Below are positions 12,321-24,524 of a DNA stretch of 64,000 nucleotides, one piece after another. Position numbers and translations under genes: made by a program. The DNA is taken from positions 28,067,608 to 28,131,607 of the forward strand of contig NC_088300.1 in assembly GCF_032854445.1 (NCBI RefSeq), written 5' to 3'. This DNA comes from Liolophura sinensis (taxonomy: Eukaryota; Mollusca; Polyplacophora; Chitonida; Chitonidae). Numbering within the stretch: the first letter of the stretch is position 1; each line of letters opens with the position of its first letter. The notes beneath the pieces were generated by a model. The model worked only from the letters and a program-made list of their open reading frames with translations, was not told the origin of the DNA and searched no databases.

Positions 12321-15300
12321 ATGTACAGGTATAGAAAACGCAAGGTGATATCTGGGCTCTTAGTTTGTTCGTTCGTTGTGATTACGTACAAAGCCCTAAA
12401 AGCCAAAGAGTTGACCACTGTTCTAAAATACGGCACAGTTAAGTATGGACAACGGTTAAACAGACGCGTGTGTCCAGAGGTGAGGCGCCCAGAGCTGGTT
12501 CCAGATACAGAAACGTGGCAAGGATTGAGTGTATGGCCAAAAGACATCAGCACAACACTGGACAGGGTCTATGTATTTTCAGCCTACATGGACGGGTCTT
12601 TGAAACGACTCAGTTCTAATTATGCGAATCTTGTGCGCATTATTGCAATGGCCAGTTCAGAAATCGGAACACCATTTTGTCAACTTTGGTTCAACAATGA
12701 CCGAGAACTGCTCATAGTGCCAGCCTCTCTAGAACCAATCCCAGAGGATCACGACAGACCGTAAGTTAGTTGGCTATCCATGCATACATGTATACGTGTT
12801 ATGTCGACCTAAATGTGTGATAGCCTTGGAGATCAACGTTAAGAAAACATGCTTGTTGTAAAAGTTTACCGCTTAAATGTACTCTCTGCACTGAAAAATA
12901 TTGGGGGAAAAAACTTGGGCAAGGACTGCGCTTCTTTAATTTAATTAAACTCTTTCTTTCATTGAAAACGAAATGTACGCCAAAAACAGAAGACTATATA
13001 TTAGTCTAAGTGCACATAGAGTGAAGTGCAAAAGTTGAGAATGAGTACTGTGAAAAACCATGTACCTATAGACAGAAGCCAGTTGGCTACAATTAAGCCG
13101 AAAAATCAGAAAACATCATCGATTCCTGTCTCAAAAAAAGTATTGTAAATGGTAGTAATTTTATTTTCATTCTTTATTTAGTAAAAGATTACAAGCTTCA
13201 TGCAGCTGATCTTTCGTGCAAGGGGTTGACTTTTTGGATCCTATAAGATCTTTCAAACGTACAGAAAGTAGATGTCTTAGAATACTAAAATTTGTACATC
13301 AGGACAGATTTGTAATATATTCTTCACGATTCAGCTATTGGGGTCCATATAATATCGAATATGTTCTATGAAGTATATCTGTAGCATGTGCCTCAACATA
13401 CTGAAGTGTACACCAGAACAAATTTGTAGTATTTTCTTCACAATTTAATGTAACACAGACTATTTATCAAGCGTAACGGAAGCAGCTACATCACTGAAGT
13501 GTACATCAGGGGAGATTTGCAAGAACATTCCCTAACCAAGCAAGCCCTTTGTATGACATAGTTTGGGGTGTTTAGCATGGATAGTAAAGGTCACAGCAAA
13601 ATTTATCCCTTATGGTTTCAGATACAGTAAGATTAAACGGGGGTATGCTGTTGTGATGCCTTTTGTACGTAAATGTTTTTATTTTTGCCTCGTATAACAT
13701 CCTAAAATTTATTTGTTAGTATAGTTGATTGGTGGTTTTTGTAGGACCGAGAATACAGAAGAATTTTCTTGAAAAGTTCTTTAATCTTATGGAAAATTTT
13801 TTACTCACTTGAAGAATGCCGTGTCAAAAGTCTGAACGATCCCACATTTAACTCTAGCCTGAACACATGCAGACTATGTACTTAAGAAAATTGGCGCACT
13901 TAACTTTCTAATCCTTCATTGTGGATGTTTAAAACTTACTATCACATAGCTTTGTGAATGTCTTGCTTGCGAATTTAAAGTGCCCGAACAAATGGTAAAA
14001 GTTCACAAAACACGCGGGGAACATCTGACAAAGACGGATATCAAATCAACAGAGCTTACACCTCATTGGTAATATATGAAATACGTGTGGACCGGGGTTC
14101 GAGAACCAGTCAAACACATCCACATTTTGATGCAGGACACAGGTTTATTCGTACTGGTGGCACCATGGGAACATGGGAAAAAATCTGGGATAACAAACAT
14201 AATAACTACTCATGAGTACAATGTAAAGATCTACTGTAATTGTCATATGCTCGTTCAATTATAATTACTTTGTAAAGTAATATTATAGGACCCTGCAGTA
14301 TATAAACTTCTACAATCTGTTATCTGACATAGTTACAATGAATGAGTAAATTCGTTATGTTGCTTCATTTACATGAATTGCTACAATTTGCTGAAACATG
14401 TATATTCATATGCGTGCAACTCTTACAACCGTACAAATGTTATTACACAATTAAATAACATTATCAAGGTGGAACAATAACCTACCCCACTGGGTCAGAG
14501 TCGTTATAGCATGAAGCAAGAAGAGCACAACTCCAACCTAGCCTACATGAACGACATGTGAAGTTATGACCCGGTAATTACATCTTTGGTTAGGAAATAT
14601 CTCAAAATCTCTCAAAACATCAACAGAACATTGATTAAAACACCAACATCGTGATTCCGGTTGTACAGCGATTTCACATCTCGCCTCTATGCATAAGAGA
14701 ACAAAGACAGGGAACTTACTGTGTAACATTAAACTTTAAATATTACATTAGTGACTAAAGGGAGACAATCTACTCTTGGGTCAGCCCACATGGCACATAA
14801 AATACATATAGCATACATCATTGATGGTATATAGAATACATCACTGATGTATATAGAATACATGTAGAGTAAACCATTGATATCTATAGAATACGTAAAG
14901 TATACATTATTGATGGTATATACATTTATATGAATTATTTCATTGGTGTTTTTCGCCATACTCAAAAATATTTCTATAATACGATGGTATACAGAATGCA
15001 TGTAGGGTACACCATTGATGGTATATAGAATATGTATAGTATGGTTCATTGATGGTATATAGGTTTATTTGATTTATTTGATTAATGTTTTACACCGTAC
15101 TCAAATATATTTCTATTATACTACGGCCAGTATGTGTGTCTGTGGAGGATGGGGAGGGGGGGGAGGACCGGGGGAACCCCCCGACCATCGGCAGATTCAT
15201 GTCGCTTTGAAACTAAGTCTGGTTGCTTCCAGACTATGGTACGCAGAATACATATAGTATACTAGCACTTCATTGATGGTATATGGAATACCTACTGGTA

Positions 15301-16060
15301 TAGTATACCGCCTTGATGGTATATAGAATACACATAATGTACATCATTGGTTGTACATAAAATATCTATAGCATACATCATTGGTTGTACATAAAATACC
15401 TATAGTATACATCATTGGTTGTACATAAAATATCTATAGTATACATCATTGGTTGTACATAAAATATCTATAGTATACATCATTGGTTGTACATAAAATA
15501 TCTATAGTATACATCATTGATGGTATATAGAATACATATAGTATACATCATTGATGGTATATAGAATACATACAGAATACATCATTGATGGTATATTCAA
15601 GTACCCTATATATGCAACACTTTCTTCCTGTTCACCTTTTTGTTAACTTTGTAACATTTTCAAATCCATGTATATCATCCGGCCTGGTTTAAATAATAAC
15701 CTTAAAATATATTTATTTCGATACTTGTTGAGATGACCTCGACACCCCCGCTGTAACAGGCCTGTAACCACCGATCATGATATATGCTCCATATACAACA
15801 GGGTCTGTTACCCTATTTAGATACGCCTTCAATGGTTCACATACACCAGAAGGCCAAATGATCAATTCAAGAGGGCGTGTCTTTGAATCAAGTGCTTGCG
15901 CCTTTAAGTCAGGATGTCTGTCGGGTACCTCAGAAAGGTCAGTTGTTTACTCCGGGTTCTGTCGGTTGTCGTCCGTTCATAAACTTGACCACCGCGGTAT
16001 AAATGTAGTGTAGTAATCCTAAACAGAGCATAAATCCATCATTGGAACCATAATGCCTCA

Positions 16061-16124
<64 letters not shown>

Positions 16125-17149
16125 CCCTAAGTAAGGTTTCTAGATCTATACTGATGTTTTGTTGTTTTTTTCTTCTCAGGTACAAGGCTTGTTACTTTGT
16201 CTGTAATATTCCATCACTGGATATTCCATACGCCGTGTCCTTGGTCCAAAACAAGTGTGACCAGCCTCGAAATATACTTCCGGTCCAACAAGAAAGACCT
16301 GGCAAGAAGAAATACACAGTTTGTGTGACGCCACTCAATATGCATTACAACAATATATATCAGCTGGTGGAAATGATAGAGGTTAATAGATTATTTGGGG
16401 CAGACGTTTTCGTGTTTTATAATAATAGCATAGGATCGGAGGTAAACGATCTCCTGATGCATTATCAGTCGGAGTCTCTGCTGGAAACGGTTCAATGGAA
16501 AATACCTGTAAAGGGGGACACCTGGCCACCGACCTCATCGGTTGACATCCATTACTTCGGTCAGTTAGCCGCGCTTAACGACTGCTTATTCCGACACAGG
16601 TCCAGCGAGTTCATTGTTTTCACTGATTTGGATGAGTTAATTGTTCCAAGAGGGCACGAGACATGGGACGAAATGCTGGCGACTTTGGAGTCGAAGGGTC
16701 CAAATGACGTGTTTACATTTTTGTGTACATTTTTCCGGACAGAATGGCCAGATTTTGAGGAAAGCTTTGACAACAAGATTGTTGCCCACAAATATAGATT
16801 GATGACACTTCTCAAAGTTAACCGGGAACCCCAAATTCTGTCCCCCCATGCACGCTCTAAGTTCATGGTGAGGCCCGCGACAATAACTGCTGTGGGAATA
16901 CACATTGTATGGTCACGCTTCGACGGTTCTGGGGAACTGATCGTTGATCCATCAGTGGGATTGCTTCATCATTACCGGAACTGGGAAAAGCCTGGCGACA
17001 CAAACAGACTCTCTGACCCTTATCTCCATAAATTTGATAAGAAAATCACTGATGCAATTTCTCACCGATGGAAGAAAATCTCATCACAGATGAAGGAACA
17101 TTCAATTTTCACAAGACTGGCTTGTTTATTTTTGCGCTGCACATTATAA
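12321..17149 (+). CDS. Glycosyltransferase family 92 (DUF23) protein, type II membrane, 2 exons
   Basis: Exons 12321-12760 and 16180-17149 join at a GTAAGT donor and a TTCTTCTCAG acceptor with matching phase (CC|G) to give 469 residues. The N-terminus is basic (MYRYRKRK) and followed by one hydrophobic segment at about 9-25, as in Golgi type II enzymes. Exon 1 carries VYVFSAYMD and FCQLWFNN. Exon 2 carries YTVCVTPLNMHYNN (from about residue 192), then FTDLDELIVPR with the DxD-type DLDE at 296-299, and a C-terminal GLLHHYRNW. This layout is that of GT92; known members such as nematode GALT-1 transfer galactose onto N-glycan core fucose. Donor and acceptor sugars cannot be read here. The start ATG is the first in frame and has G at -3. 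The 3.4-kb intron contains a 34-bp minisatellite and an (AT)n run. Family assignment is firm, substrate unknown. Confidence 0.95.
14795..15600. repeat. 34-bp minisatellite inside the GT92 intron, interrupted by SINE-B pieces
   Basis: Units read CATCATTGATGGTATATAG plus AATACATATAGTATA, or a variant with CATCATTGGTTGTACATAAA plus ATATCTATAGTATA. The period is 34 between about 15340 and 15600 and less regular from 14795. Two SINE-B tail pieces (about 14930-14985 and 15065-15205) split the array. The frames at 14729-15049 are products of the repeat. Confidence 0.85.
15065..15205 (-). mobile_element. SINE-B 3' part inserted in the minisatellite
   Basis: TTTGATTAATGTTTTACACC, GTACTCAAATATATTTC, then a G-rich stretch and GGGGGAACCCCCCGACCATC match the minus-oriented SINE-B tail and body. 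Minisatellite units resume after it. Confidence 0.55.
16065..16123. repeat. (AT)n microsatellite
   Basis: About 29 uninterrupted AT dinucleotides, ending 56 bases before the exon 2 acceptor of the GT92 gene. Confidence 0.95.
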
Positions 17150-17231
17150 TAATAATTTTGAAGTATAATGCTTGTGAACCATCTTGTCGGTTGCTGGAAG
17201 GCTGTAAATTAAAAATAATGTTTTTTTAAAA

Positions 17232-17237
17232 AATAAA
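17232..17237 (+). promoter_or_regulatory. Poly(A) signal AATAAA for the GT92 gene
   Basis: AATAAA lies 83 bases after the stop codon in an A/T-rich stretch. It could also occur by chance in such sequence. Confidence 0.4.
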
Positions 17238-17309
17238 TAATAAAATAATAATTTAAAATAATGTTATAAAATAACTGGTATCTAACTCTCAAATGGATGG
17301 ACAACGTGC

Positions 17310-17610
17310 ACGTGGAAGTTTCATCATCGTTTCCATGTAGTGTCGTCCGGCGATGATGCAAAGCGATAACACGGTGGCACGAAGTGATGAGAAGAAGCGA
17401 TGACACATTGTTACGAAGCAAGGGCACACAATGTTATACAATCACCCGAAGGCAATGAAGAGATAACTCGATGACCATGGGTTAGTAGTATCTTATAATC
17501 ACTTCGCGCCATCGCCTCGTATCATCGTGCAATCCCTTCATGCTGTCGTTCTATCGCTCTAAACCTAGCGATACTGCGATGAAACGATGGTGCGATTATG
17601 CTGGCTTCCA
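17310..17610. repeat. CCATCG/CGATGG dyad-rich repeat
   Basis: Many CGATG or CATCG words about 8-12 bases apart. CATCG-type words come first and CGATG-type words second, twice in succession (17318-17460 and 17500-17610). The segment CCGGCGATGATGCAAAGCGA at 17346 recurs nearly unchanged at about 20367. This suggests a dispersed palindromic element rather than random composition. Confidence 0.5.
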
Positions 17611-19699
17611 AAATGTTGGGGATGGGAATAAAGAGCAGTAATAAAGACAGGAACAAGACCACAAAGACACATGCGTACATGCAAAAAATAAATAAATAAA
17701 TAAAATAAATATGGGGGGGCGGCGGAGGGGGCGGACCATATGTTCAGGCCCTCCCACATTTGACGCAACCATATGAAAACATACACAGTGAATGTTCATT
17801 GCTTTCTTCCCTGTTTTGAATGAATGTTAAAACATTTATTTTAATTTGCTCAAACAGATTAACGCAGTGTAATTTTATTGATCAGATAGTTTAACCGCAG
17901 GGGGAAAACGTTCATGTCGTCCTGATATCTGAAATTTTGTGATCTGCAAAACTGGACAATGTTACGCAACATTCAAGCGGAGTGAAAACTGACGTCTATA
18001 AATTCCCCCGGAAGGCGTCTTATCTTCCAGCAACCAGCAAAATTCAGTGCAGTATTTGTCCTTGCCATAGTTGCAAACCATGCTCATGTTTTATGAAGCT
18101 ATGATTGTACGCAAAGAACGTAAGAATAAAAATATCCAGTTTACCTAGGTTTTTATCGTAATGCTGGATAGGAATTCTCTTTTGTAATTTTGTGGATGCT
18201 TCCAGCTCCCAGTTTGGATATCCCCACCTTTGCACACAATATTTCAATATTTTTAAGTTAAAGGCGCTGAACGTCTGTTTGTATTTACTTTAATTGGTGC
18301 TTACTTTAATATCTCCAGACATATCTCTGGAATCTCGGAGCTTCAGGGACCTGGGCAGCCCCTGGACCCTCGCCTATAATTGACTTGGACAGGCAATGTA
18401 CGGCGACCTCTCCACCTAACTACCTAAAGGACTGATTATTCTGGTCAACGTACAAACAACATTGTTCTGTTTATGTACATGCTCTGTTAGAGTAAACAGA
18501 GTATCGGTATTTCAACGGAAAGTAAGCATGCATATACATGTAAAATATGGAATCCATCCGAAAAATAAATTTGTGACAAAATGTGCAGTATTAGCATCGC
18601 TCATTATAACCTTGAGGATGAATATTTCTTTCTCTTAAAAAACGTTCAAACGTACAGTTATAAAGGGTCCAAGAGCTTCCAGGGTCTTGGCAGCCCATGG
18701 ACCCTCGCCTAATTGGGTGGGATAGTCCCCCCCCCCCCCCCCCCCCCAACTTTTCATTTGCTTCCTACGCCCCTGCTATCTTAAACAGTGTAAACTCTCC
18801 CCATTACCACTTGTAGAAACAAGGCGACAGCGTTTTCATCCACCGTTTTATATATATTGCTCATTGTTCATAGAAGTTACTTGGATTGTGCGTGTTTCCA
18901 GTAGCGTTTTTTACACTGTGCGCAAACTACTATTTCATCTTCCTAAATTTAGAACTTGTCTTCGGAAAAAACACACTACTTTTAGTCAGGCTTTGAAAAA
19001 ATCAGTAGGAGTAAATATTTTCATATGTTACTTGCTACTTGGAAAAATTCAAACGGTGGACACTGACGTCGTATTCAAACATTCGGAGGTAAATTTAGTG
19101 TGAGCTAGATTCGAACATGCGATCTCACTGCATGGCCAAAACCTGGTCTTCCTAGAGACCCCATTGGATATTTATGACCTCCTCGTCCGTGTTTAGGTTA
19201 AGAGCAATAAACTACACGGAATGGACCAATAGTGTCGATTAACCTTTAGCTGTAAGGGAGAGTGTGGATGGATGACCAAGGCCCCGTTTCACAAATTTTT
19301 TGTAGCCGTTCAAGCCGTCTGTTAGTTGGCTGAGATCCATTTGGACGATTACCGTTAGCAGCCTACGAACAAAACTGACCAGGTCATATCAAAAAATTAA
19401 ACTAATTTTATAATAATGGTGATGAAACCCGTGCGTGGAGGAAAATGGTTTCGGAGGGGTGGAAGAAACGTGGTATATGCTATCCCTAACTACCTCACAA
19501 GAGTTGATCCAGACGCTGGCCAACGTTCTGACCGGAAGAAACTTTTAAAGATGGAAGAAGCGTAATATATGGTATCCCAAAGGTGGTGCGGTGTAGCTGG
19601 CATAAAGTTCGGATGGGAGAAACGTGGTATATGATATCCCAGAAGAAGGTGGTGGCCAGAGCTGATTCAGTGTAGTTGGCAAAACGTTCTGTTCGGACG

Positions 19700-19768
19700 A
19701 GACTTGTATGGGTGAAAGAGTGAGTGAGTGAGTGCTTGGGGTTTAACGTCGTGCTTAACAATTATATG
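19700..19768 (-). mobile_element. SINE-A tail fragment
   Basis: A (GAGT)n run followed by GCTTGGGGTTTAACGTCGTG and CTTAACAATTA, the 3' end of SINE-A. It is cut after that. Confidence 0.55.
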
Positions 19769-20324
19769 GGTGAAAGAAATGTGGTATATGGTACCCCAGA
19801 AAACACTCACTGCGTTGATCCATTGTATCCAGCAAACATTCTGACCAAAGCAACAACAGATCACGTACGTGAAGCTTGTGATCTTCAGCGAAGACGCCTA
19901 AGATAACTTTATCAAGCTGCAATCGAGGCGCGTTTTAGCTATTTGGCAAATTACAGCTGTTGAACTCAAGGGCCTTGATCAGTTGAGCGATCAACTTATT
20001 GTTTACCATATAGAACAAAATGGGTTTCGCTACATAACAAGAAAACAGAAATGACCCTTTCCGATGATGAGCTGCATGTTATTTAGGCTAAGTATGTTAA
20101 AATAAGGTATTTGCAAAGCCCAGTGCAGCTTGTCACGTCGAGTTGCCTGTAAACAATATCAGATTAGAGAGTAAAACCATGCCTGCGACAAGTGTGACAG
20201 ATGGCAAATTCAGTCTCTTCTTAATATACCTGCCGGGCTTTTATTCTGTTATCCTTAAATATCCTCCACTTACCGGATGCCTAACACCATGCATGGCTTA
20301 AGCATGATTTTTAAAAAATGCTAA

Positions 20325-20430
20325 AATAAGGCCACCATCGTTCCATCGTACTATCGTTCCATCTCCCGGCGATGACATGCAAAGCGATGGCCCGATGATA
20401 CGAAGCGATGACACAGTGCAATGACACCAT
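20325..20430. repeat. CCATCG/CGATGG dyad-rich repeat, second copy
   Basis: Left half CATCGTTCCATCGTACTATC; right half after CTCCCGG with GCGATGACATGCAAAGCGAT and GATGATACGAAGCGATGACA. Same layout and shared words as 17310-17460. Confidence 0.5.
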
Positions 20431-20664
20431 GCTAGCGACAAGGCCGAGAACTGGTGAAAACTTTTGAATTCATTTGGGGATCTCCCAATTCAAGCAACGC
20501 AGAAAGATATATAAGAGGTATTATAACCTGTAGAAGACAACATCCAAGAGCAGTAAATATGGCCTATGTCCAGAAATAAAACTTACCGCCATTGTAAAAG
20601 TGAGCACTCCTTTGTACCGGTAAGGCGTTATATATGTGTGTATATATACCCGGGATTGGATTCG

Positions 20665-20918
20665 CCCTGCCAAAGTGCTGCCGCCACCGAGGTATCAAGC
20701 CAAAGACACAAGACTTAACACCCACCCAGTCACATTATACCCACACCTGGGAAACCAGCACTGTTTTCTTGCTCTAACCATCACCCCTCAGTGCTGAGCC
20801 CTAAGCAAAAGGCAGCAATAAGTACAATTTGGTCGTTGGTATGACCAGACCTGGGTTTGATCCCGGGTCTCCTTACTTCGAGGCGGACGCTCTACCCATT
20901 AGGCCACCTGCTCGGTCT
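20665..20918 (-). mobile_element. SINE-A, head and body
   Basis: CAAAGTGCTGCCGCCACCGA, CACCCAGTCACATTATACC, GGTATGACCAGACCTGGG, then TTTGATCCCGGG and GAGGCGGACGCTCTACCCAT. Read on the minus strand, the end is a clear tRNA-like head (A box near ATGGGTAGAGCG, B box near GGATCAAACC). Confidence 0.75.
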
Positions 20919-22774
20919 CGGTATGGCGTAGAACAACAATCAAACAAATAAATTTTGTCGAAATTACGGTCTGGAACAACCACTATTGTTTGGAGAATAA
21001 AGTGCTCATAGAGTTACCCATTAATTGTTAACTAAAATATACTGAATGATTCGCCAGACATTAAGATTTAAAGATTAGCATTTTTATCCCATGCACTGCA
21101 TGTGCGGTGAGACGTAATCAGACTGCTGCTCATTTCCAGCATGCTTTCTGTTCTGAGAAGTTCATGATTTACTCTCCTAGTTAGTTCGTCGTTATAACGG
21201 CAGCCTACACCCACTGACAGAGGATTAGTGCCCTTGAATACATATTGTATTCAACAGCGAAGAATGCACTTTTATTCGAGTGACAAATCTCGCCAATGGC
21301 GGAGTTCAGCGGATGATTCAGAGTAGCATTTTATATGTCTGGATGGAGTTTGTGGCCATTAGTTAAGCATTTGGCAGAAATTTAAAAAATAAAATAAAAA
21401 TAGGGCTTATATTTTCATGTTACTGACAGCGTATGGCCTATATACATCGTACAAAATATAATTAGCGTACATTATCAAAAATACAAAATACAAAAATGCC
21501 CCGTACGGAGTATGGCCAAAAATGCCATGGAGATAGATAATCTACAAAACTTTGTTCAGCGCGTTATGGAAATTGGTACTGGAATTAATGGTATCGCCAT
21601 TTGATAAATCCATGGCTCACAACTGTTCTACATAGACGTATACCACCATGTCTCTAATCTAGACTGGTATAGATAGGTCGGTCTCATAATGTTCAAGTAT
21701 ATACACGTATTCATAAAATATAAAAGGAAGATAATAACACAGTGCAAAGAGGGAAAGTCTGGAATCCTTAAGAAAAGCCACTTAAATCCACTCTAACTCC
21801 GCTCTTAAATAATGAAACGTTTCTAAAAGTTTTACACATTCCTGGCTGTGCATGATGTCTTCCAGCGAGAAAGGATATGACACGAAGTTAGTCTCGAAGA
21901 AATTCCTGTCTCGGGTGTTACTGTCCAATGAAGTCTGGTACTACAGGTTAATCCCTGTTTCAACTACAACAACGACATTTACTGTCTAAATGTGAGATTG
22001 TTTACACTGGCTGCATGAGGCAGCATGAAAACGTTTGAGTGCAATCACCCGCGGACACCCCAGGCCCTATCGAGACCGCCGATGCCCGTGTATTTACTGG
22101 TTTACTGGTTTTACTCTGATTCAGGGCAACATAAATCCCAAAGTTGACGTTTACAGTTTAAATATATGGTGTGCGGACTGTTTGTTGTTATGTGTATGTT
22201 GTTGTTGTATCCGGAGCTTAGTGATTGTTATCTTATCAATCTGAATTTAAAGGCAAACGTCTTCCCTCTCGATTTGAAATTAAGACACAGTTTCGATCAT
22301 TCCCGCTGCAAGCTAGAAGACGATCGAGCTGTCATGTTACAGGACTGTCCTCTGAACGATAGTTGATCAGAAACAGGGTGAAAAAACTGCGGGATAAACA
22401 TGACCATGGCGGGCAAATTGTGGCTGAGCAACGCCATAAACCGTGTGCAGAGACCGCTAACCAAGGCCTAGGCTATCCCAGCGACGGCTAAGCGCGCCTC
22501 TACACACGCACCTACAAAATTAGGACTAACTATAGAAACGAACGAATGTCAATACGGAGTATATAACTTTAACTTAGTACGAAATTGGCAATATTTAACT
22601 CGAAACTAAAGTGAACATTAATTGATCTAACTGGACCAGTAAGTAACCTAAATTGTAGAAAAATGCTTGTTCATACATCGTGCCTTTCTCCATTTTCTAT
22701 GCGCACTATATCTGCATGCAGTTTACAATGAAATCTGCGACATCGCCAATAATTCATGATCCATAGGCCTACCG

Positions 22775-22965
22775 GGTGATCTGTTTATTTGTTTATTTAT
22801 TTATTTCATTGCTGTTTTATGTCGTGCTCAGGGATATTTCACTTCATGCATACCATTACGACCGCGAAGAGCTTTATGGTACGAGGAAACCGGGCACAGC
22901 CCAAGGGAAACCCACAACCATCCACAGGATTTTGGCAGACCTTCCCATGAAGCCGGCCGGTAATA
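22775..22965 (-). mobile_element. SINE-B with (TTTA)n tail
   Basis: A TTTATTTATTT tail, then CATTGCTGTTTTATGTCGTG, GAGGAAACCGGGCACAGCCC, AAGGGAAACCCACAACCATC and GCAGACCTTCCCATG: the SINE-B body in minus orientation, lacking the head. Confidence 0.7.
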
Positions 22966-24289
22966 ATGACATGCTCTATTTACTTTAATTTATTAATATA
23001 TAATATCCTCCATAAAGAATGAGTTCATATTATTAGAACACGAAGGTTCTTTACAAGTACTAAAGTTTACTTTTCATCCTGAACTTTCTAAAACTGAGAA
23101 TGAAGCAGAATTGGCCCCAGTAGACCTTAGATTTAGAGCGATGCAAACGCTCAGATTTAGATTCATGGTGTATATAGGTCAGTATAATTGGCTGAAAGTT
23201 GGTTCATCTCATGGGCACATACAGAACGCAGAGATAAGACAACGCCATATACATGTATGTATATCTGGTAGTATAAATAGTTACCAGTATTGGAAGACCA
23301 TACTTTATCATATTAAGTAGGCCCTATTTCATGCAGAGGCATTCGATCATCCAAGCCAACTTATATAGGCTAGTACACATAAATTTTGTCCTGAATTAGT
23401 TTTAATTTTGAGTTATAATGCCGTATATATCGTTCTAGTTCAGTGGTGTTTTTTAACAAGCCTTGCGTATGGATCTCGAAAGCAGCATTTATTGACAGCT
23501 ACATACGCTGGCATTAAACTTATGACGGTCCTTAATCCGATTAGTTAATTTATGACCAACATGAGGTTAAAGGTTAGAATCTCGATGGTTCGGTCGTGGC
23601 TTCAAAGTCAGTGGTTTATCACGTAGCTGGTCGACAGGAAGGCAGTAATGTTTTTTACTGGAAACTATGTTCATGGTATCCGCCATCTTTGTCAAGGTGA
23701 GAATACATGTATATAGTTCATACATGTAAATATGGAGCTGACTTCACCAATCCCATAAATACATACACGCAAAACCAAGGACTGTATAATTCTGTACCAT
23801 TTAGTTATATTACCAAATGGTCAGAATTCCTGACTTTCTGTAGGAGACTGTGTTATGTGTGAACATATTAACAAAATGAACGAATGATTCATGTATGAGT
23901 AAACGAATGAATTAATAAATAAATCGATCAATGAATCGGTCAACTAACCATTTAACAATCACGCAATGTAAGGATAACCGATTAACCATCAGTCAGTAGA
24001 GCAGTGAGTAGGCCTATGTGAATCACGGAAGGTCAAAACAAAACAAAAAAAAACAGGAAATATTAACTCATTTGTCATTTTTACCTGCCAAAAATCTCAT
24101 ATTTAAACCACGATACTTACATTCACGAAACAAGCATATTTTTTTGGACATTATTTTACGTCTTATGTTAACATCTGCATATCGATGTTGAACTGAAAAT
24201 ATAAACTTTTGTTATAATTATTTAAATTTTTTACAGCGAAAATTTCGGACTATACTATTTTATAGTAAACATTTCATGTTTTTGATTTT

Positions 24290-24524
24290 TTCCCTCGCTT
24301 TCCATAGTTCGCGGTATTATGCAATATTCGGAGACGGTATACGTTCGTTTCGGTATTTAGTTCTAGTTTTTAAACTATCCTTGTGTTGAGGCGCGCAAGG
24401 TTCTCGTTTGGGATACGTGGTCTCGGGCGTAAGCGGTCACTGTTGAGATTCTGTAGTTTCATTCTAGCATGCGAATACAGAAATGAGGTTCAAGTTGTAG
24501 TCGCATGGATATACAATTGTAGAC
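24290..24524 (+). promoter_or_regulatory. CpG-rich 5' region of BOD1L1
   Basis: CpG words cluster just upstream of the start codon (CTCGCTTTCC, TTCGCGGTATT, GAGGCGCGCAAGG, GTCTCGGGCGTAAGCGG), unlike the AT-rich flanks. Promoter and 5'UTR are inferred from position; no core motif is assigned. Confidence 0.4.

Larger units (their letters stand above)
17150..24524. other. Intergenic region with repeats, no recognised gene
   Basis: It begins with the probable 3'UTR of the GT92 gene (AATAAA at 17232). It then holds CCATCG/CGATGG dyad runs (17310-17610, 20325-20430), a 20-C run near 18728, SINE-A pieces (19700-19768, 20665-20918) and a SINE-B copy (22775-22965). A 66-codon frame at 22166-22366 starts with a hydrophobic signal-like stretch (see findings). 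The last 230 bases before 24525 are CpG-rich. Confidence 0.5.

Noticed and set aside
14729-15049. 106-codon frame rich in Tyr, Ile and Met
   Set aside because: Product of the 34-bp minisatellite inside the GT92 intron.
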